12,875 bases of DNA from Anaeromyces robustus (lineage: Eukaryota; Neocallimastigomycota; Neocallimastigomycetes; Neocallimastigales; Neocallimastigaceae): positions 25,001-37,875 of the forward strand of contig MCFG01000520.1 of NCBI GenBank assembly GCA_002104895.1, in the 5' to 3' direction. The position numbers were made by a program, and so were the translations under genes. Under the pieces are notes generated by a model that was not told the origin of the DNA, ran no database searches, and was given only the letters and a program-made list of their open reading frames with translations. Shown here in pieces: positions 10,251 to 12,875 of the stretch. The stretch's first letter is position 1, and every line of letters starts with the position of its first letter.

Positions 10251-10304
10251 GAGTATTTTTGAATATTTTTTGAATATTTTTTGAATATTTTTTGAATATT
10301 TTTT
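10251..10304. repeat. 11-bp phased T-tract repeat
   Basis: GAATATTTTTT recurs exactly at 10261, 10272, 10283 and 10294, preceded by GAGTATTTTT at 10251. Each copy has a run of five or six T, so the tracts fall one helical turn apart. Further copies lie at 10358, 10369 and 10381. A/T tracts in helical phase are the classic cause of intrinsic DNA curvature. Confidence 0.9.
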
Positions 10305-10385
10305 ATTTAATATTTTAATAATATAATATTTTTTTTATTTAATATTTTAATGATATTGAATATTTTTTGAATATTTTTTTGAATA

Positions 10386-10580
10386 TTTTTTATTTAATAT
10401 TATTTAACATTCTTTTTTATTTAATATTATTTAACATTCTTTTTATTTAATATTATTTAACATTCTTTTTTATTTAATATTATTTAACATTCTTTTTTAT
10501 TTAATATTATTTAACATTCTTTTTTATTTAATAATATTTAACATTCTTTTTTATTTAATAATATTTAACATTCTTTTTTT
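10386..10580. repeat. 27-bp minisatellite, seven copies
   Basis: The word AACATTC occurs at 10406, 10433, 10459, 10486, 10513, 10540 and 10567, spacing 27, 26, 27, 27, 27, 27. The rest of the unit is TTTTATTTAATATTATTT or a close variant; the last copies have AATAATATTT instead. Copies are nearly identical, so the array is young or homogenised. Confidence 0.92.
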
Positions 10581-11150
10581 TTAACATTTTAATAATATTT
10601 TATTTATTTTTTATTTAATAATATTGAATATTTTTTGAAATAATAGTATCATTATTTATTAATAAATATATTAATATTTTTCAAACTAACTCAATTCTTT
10701 GATATTAAAATTCTTTAATCATCTTTATTGAATTAGATTTATATTTTTAGAATAATTTTGACAATCAATTAATTATAATTTATAATTTTAGTGATCATGT
10801 TCATTTGTTGTAATTTATATTTATTTAAATCGAATAAAGAATTAAATCATAATTCAACAATATCATTTTTATTATAACCACTTTTAATAAGCTCGAATTC
10901 CAGTTTTTTAGATTTTCTTCCATTTTATATAAAAATTTTTCAAATTAAAAATAATTTATTAAATATATGTCTAAAGTTTATATTATTGCTTTTTTAATTT
11001 ATTATTTATTATCTTTTTTATTTTTTAATAAAATTAAAATAATATTTATTTTTTTATTTAATAATATTTAATATTCTTTTTTTTTTTAATATTTTAATAA
11101 TATTTTATTTATTTTTTATTTAATAATATTGAATATTTTTTGAATATTTT
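10549..11150. repeat. About 90-bp direct repeat, copies 505 bp apart
   Basis: 10549-10639 and 11051-11144 share a long word string: TTTAATAATATTTAAYATTC, a T run, a TTTTAATAATATTTTATTTA block, and TTTAATAATATTGAATATT ending in TTTTGAA. Differences are few (AACATT against AATATT, T-run length). The second copy is followed by more GAATATTTTTT-type words (11131-11180). The 410 bp between them (10640-11050) is a different sequence. Confidence 0.85.
10640..11050. other. Unique segment between two repeat copies
   Basis: About 410 bp of mixed AT-rich sequence with more varied words than its flanks (for example AAGCTCGAATTCCAG at 10889). No open frame longer than about 20 codons was seen. It may be an insertion into, or the old flank of, the repeat array. 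Confidence 0.5.
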
Positions 11151-11207
11151 TTTAATTAATAATATTGAATATTTTTTGAAGTTTTTTTATTTAATATTTT
11201 AATAGTG

Positions 11208-11323
11208 TAACAGAACGGTAGTTCCAATATTACAAATTAACACCAGAACTGAAGTAAACACTAAAAGAAAATAAAAATAAAAGAAAATATACTTTGTAAT
11301 ATTCGAACACTTTTCCTTTGTTA
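11208..11323. repeat. Inverted-repeat element, possible MITE or TE fragment
   Basis: GTTCCAATATTACAAA at 11221-11236 and TTTGTAATATTCGAAC at 11293-11308 are inverted copies with one mismatch. Outside them TAACA (11208-11212) faces TGTTA (11319-11323). The loop is 56 bp. The flanks are richer in G/C than the region to the left (GAACGGTAG, GGAAGGTCGGTGCCG). No coding sequence is inside. Confidence 0.7.
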
Positions 11324-11445
11324 GTCTGGAAGGTCGGTGCCGAAATATATTAGTAATATTTAGTTTAAGATTTTATTTTATTTATTTAAAATGTTTTATA
11401 AAAAATAGTTTTATTAATTATTAAAAATTTAATAGTAATTAATCT

Positions 11446-11533
11446 TTGTAGTATTTCAAACTACTTATTAATTAATTATTACTAATTGTAACGAACTTAG
11501 TGAGAAATTCACTAGGTTGTTGTAGTATTTCAA
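11446..11533. repeat. 14-bp direct repeats around a 60-bp segment with a hairpin
   Basis: TTGTAGTATTTCAA occurs at 11446-11459 and again at 11520-11533. Between them lies 60 bp that includes AACTTAGTGA (11494-11503) and TCACTAGGTT (11509-11518), a 10-bp stem with one G-T pair and a five-base loop. Direct repeats of this size resemble target-site duplications of a retroposed copy, but a local duplication would look the same. Confidence 0.7.
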
Positions 11534-11775
11534 TAATTAAAATAAAATAAACAAACAAAATAAATAACACAATATTAAAACATAATGTTTATGGATTTAT
11601 TTTGTATTTTATTTAATATTTAAATATTTAATATTTTTCTTATTAATAATGACTCAAAGAGTAAAAATAATATTAATACATTTCTTTTATATTCAAGACT
11701 TATTCTAAATCATTACGTGATTGGTTTACTTATTTAAATAACAAAATATTTAATTATTTAACTATTACTATAATT

Positions 11776-11945
11776 AAGTGAATACATAATTAGTATCTAA
11801 ATAAAATCGTATTTATATCTAAGTGAACGAATAACTAATATCTAAATAAATCTAACTAAGTGAATGAATAATTATAGACTAAATAATTCTATTAATAAAA
11901 TAAGTAAATGAACAAATGTATTAATAACTAAATAAATGAATAATT
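11776..11945. repeat. Diverged tandem array, units of 37-45 bp
   Basis: Four units begin AAGTRAAYRMA at 11776, 11821, 11858 and 11902. Each continues with ATAAYTA-like and TCTAAATAA- or ACTAAATAA-like words. Spacing is 45, 37 and 44 bp. Divergence between units is high, so the array is old. It sits just downstream of the tRNA-like unit in that unit's direction. Confidence 0.65.
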
Positions 11946-11954
11946 TTCCAAATC

Positions 11955-12032
11955 AAAAAGGTAAAAGTAGGATTCGAACCAGTGATATCTATGATAAAGG
12001 TAGAAGTAGTTACCGTTGAGCCACGAAGTTCC
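11955..12032 (-). pseudogene. tRNA-like Pol III unit with broken stems (tRNA pseudogene or SINE head)
   Basis: On the minus strand a near-perfect A box TGGCTCAACGG (12023-12013) and a perfect B box GGTTCGAATCC (11980-11970) are spaced exactly as in an intronless tRNA. A TTTTT Pol III stop (11959-11955) falls where the transcript should end. The structure does not hold: the D stem has no pairs, the T stem keeps two of five, and the acceptor pairs poorly. If numbered as a tRNA the anticodon slot reads TTT with C, not T, at position 33. Conserved promoter boxes with lost cloverleaf fit a tRNA-derived SINE head or a tRNA pseudogene better than a working tRNA. Confidence 0.6.
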
Positions 12033-12107
12033 TTAATAGATGTTATTTTTCTTCTTGAATTTTTTATTTTTAAATTAAAATCTTTAATTAATATTTGTGT
12101 CGCGAAT

Positions 12108-12138
12108 ATTAGTGGATTTAAAATTGAAATTCACTAAT
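12108..12138. repeat. 12-bp-stem hairpin
   Basis: ATTAGTGGATTT (12108-12119) pairs with AAATTCACTAAT (12127-12138) with one G-T pair and a seven-base loop. TCGCGA, rare in this window, lies just before it at 12100-12105. It could be a Rho-independent-like fold by shape only; in a fungus it is more likely an element end. Confidence 0.7.
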
Positions 12139-12339
12139 AGATCAATTACATTTAAATTTCGTTATTGACTAAATCACTTAAAATTCGATTTTCAATAAAA
12201 TAAACAAATATTAAAAAGTATTTAAATTGATATTGTAAAGGGTTTGGACAAATTAAATAAATATTAATCAACTTAATTTAACCCTTAAGATATTAATAAA
12301 AATAATCAGAAGAAAAATAACGATAACTTGGCAAATATT

Positions 12340-12450
12340 GAAGATTTCCGCCGCTTCGCTTTGATTTTATGCTCATTGAGAAGCTCTGCTCAAGAGCTAC
12401 AACATATCTGAATTTCAGCCCATTTGGACCACTGGTTGGCGAGATATTGG
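12340..12450. other. GC-rich island, probable repeat or TE fragment
   Basis: About 50 of 111 bases are G or C, against far fewer on both sides. It contains CCGCCGCTTCGC at its left edge and a hairpin AGCTCT / AGAGCT (12382-12387, 12393-12398). One plus frame (EDFRRFALILCSLRSSAQEL) and one minus frame are open for some 25-30 codons, but neither has a recognisable domain or a start. The sharp borders suggest inserted DNA. Confidence 0.6.
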
Positions 12451-12875
12451 ACTTTAAAGGTTTATACAATATAAAAATATAATTAAATATTTACAAGGAT
12501 CCATAAATAAATAATTATAATATTTTATATAGATAAAATCTTTTTATTTCAATAATTATATTATAATTTATAATAATAATAATCATTCAGATATACAGAA
12601 AACGCCTTCAAATAATTTATAAAATATTAATTAGAATAATAATAATAATTTATATAATATATTATAATAATTGTTAATTATTTTTATAAAAATTAGAATA
12701 GTTGATTATTATATTAATTTACAGAAATTCTTAGAATTCTAAAAATCTCAAAAAGATTTAAAATTTACTTAAGATCTTAAATAATTAAAAATATCCCATT
12801 TTATCTAGAATTAATTATACAGAAAAGATTATAAAAATCCAAAGATAAAAATAATTAATATATAGATAAATAATT
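12451..12875. other. AT-rich window end, no gene seen
   Basis: No open frame of note. It contains a perfect 12-bp palindrome TTAGAATTCTAA at 12731-12742 and three ACAGAAA words. It may continue the element-rich region to the left. Confidence 0.6.

Noticed and set aside
11206-11345. A solo LTR
   Set aside because: The TGTAAC start is suggestive but no matching 3' end, target-site duplication or primer-binding site could be found.
11955-12032. A functional tRNA-Lys(TTT) gene
   Set aside because: The boxes and spacing fit, but the D, T and acceptor stems do not pair and the base before the anticodon would be C.

Overview
The window looks like nuclear DNA of an anaerobic gut fungus (Neocallimastigomycota). 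Four things point there: intergenic DNA is almost pure A/T with long homopolymer and AT-type microsatellite runs; the receptor gene has Asn homopolymers written in AAT codons; one secreted protein ends in a six-cysteine fungal CBM1; and a class C GPCR carries a bacterial-type solute-binding ectodomain. The main alternative is a dictyostelid, which shares the AT richness, poly-Asn and class C receptors, but CBM1 argues for a fungus. The assignment is inference; no marker gene is present.

Layout. 1-1493: AT-rich, no convincing gene, one weak candidate exon (433-500, minus). 1494-4524 (minus): a two-exon gene for a 924-residue 7TM receptor. The long open frame from 4524 runs into an intron (2064-2319, GTAAGT...TAG); splicing it joins the separate downstream frame that holds the rest of TM5, TM6, TM7 and the cytosolic tail. 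4525-8035: a 3.5 kb divergent intergenic region of simple repeats, with one 24-bp perfect palindrome. 8036-9172 (plus): an intronless gene for a 378-residue secreted protein with a Cys-rich N-terminal part, a Thr/Glu/Lys octapeptide-repeat linker and a C-terminal CBM1. 9173-10230: AT-rich, no gene seen.

From 10230 the texture changes. 10251-10304 has T-tracts phased at 11 bp, 10386-10580 holds seven copies of a 27-bp minisatellite, and about 90 bp of this array recurs 505 bp further on. From about 11200 to 12450 the DNA is visibly richer in G/C and holds several small structured pieces: a 16-bp inverted repeat, two strong hairpins sharing an 11-bp word, a diverged tandem array of about 37-45 bp, a minus-strand tRNA-like unit with near-perfect Pol III A and B boxes but broken stems, and a 111-bp island of about 45% GC. 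This reads as a graveyard or nest of short non-autonomous elements.

The two real genes fit one lifestyle theme: one probably senses a small molecule (a sugar, by family resemblance) outside the cell, the other is secreted and should bind cellulose or chitin. They are divergent and 3.5 kb apart, and nothing in the sequence shows shared regulation.
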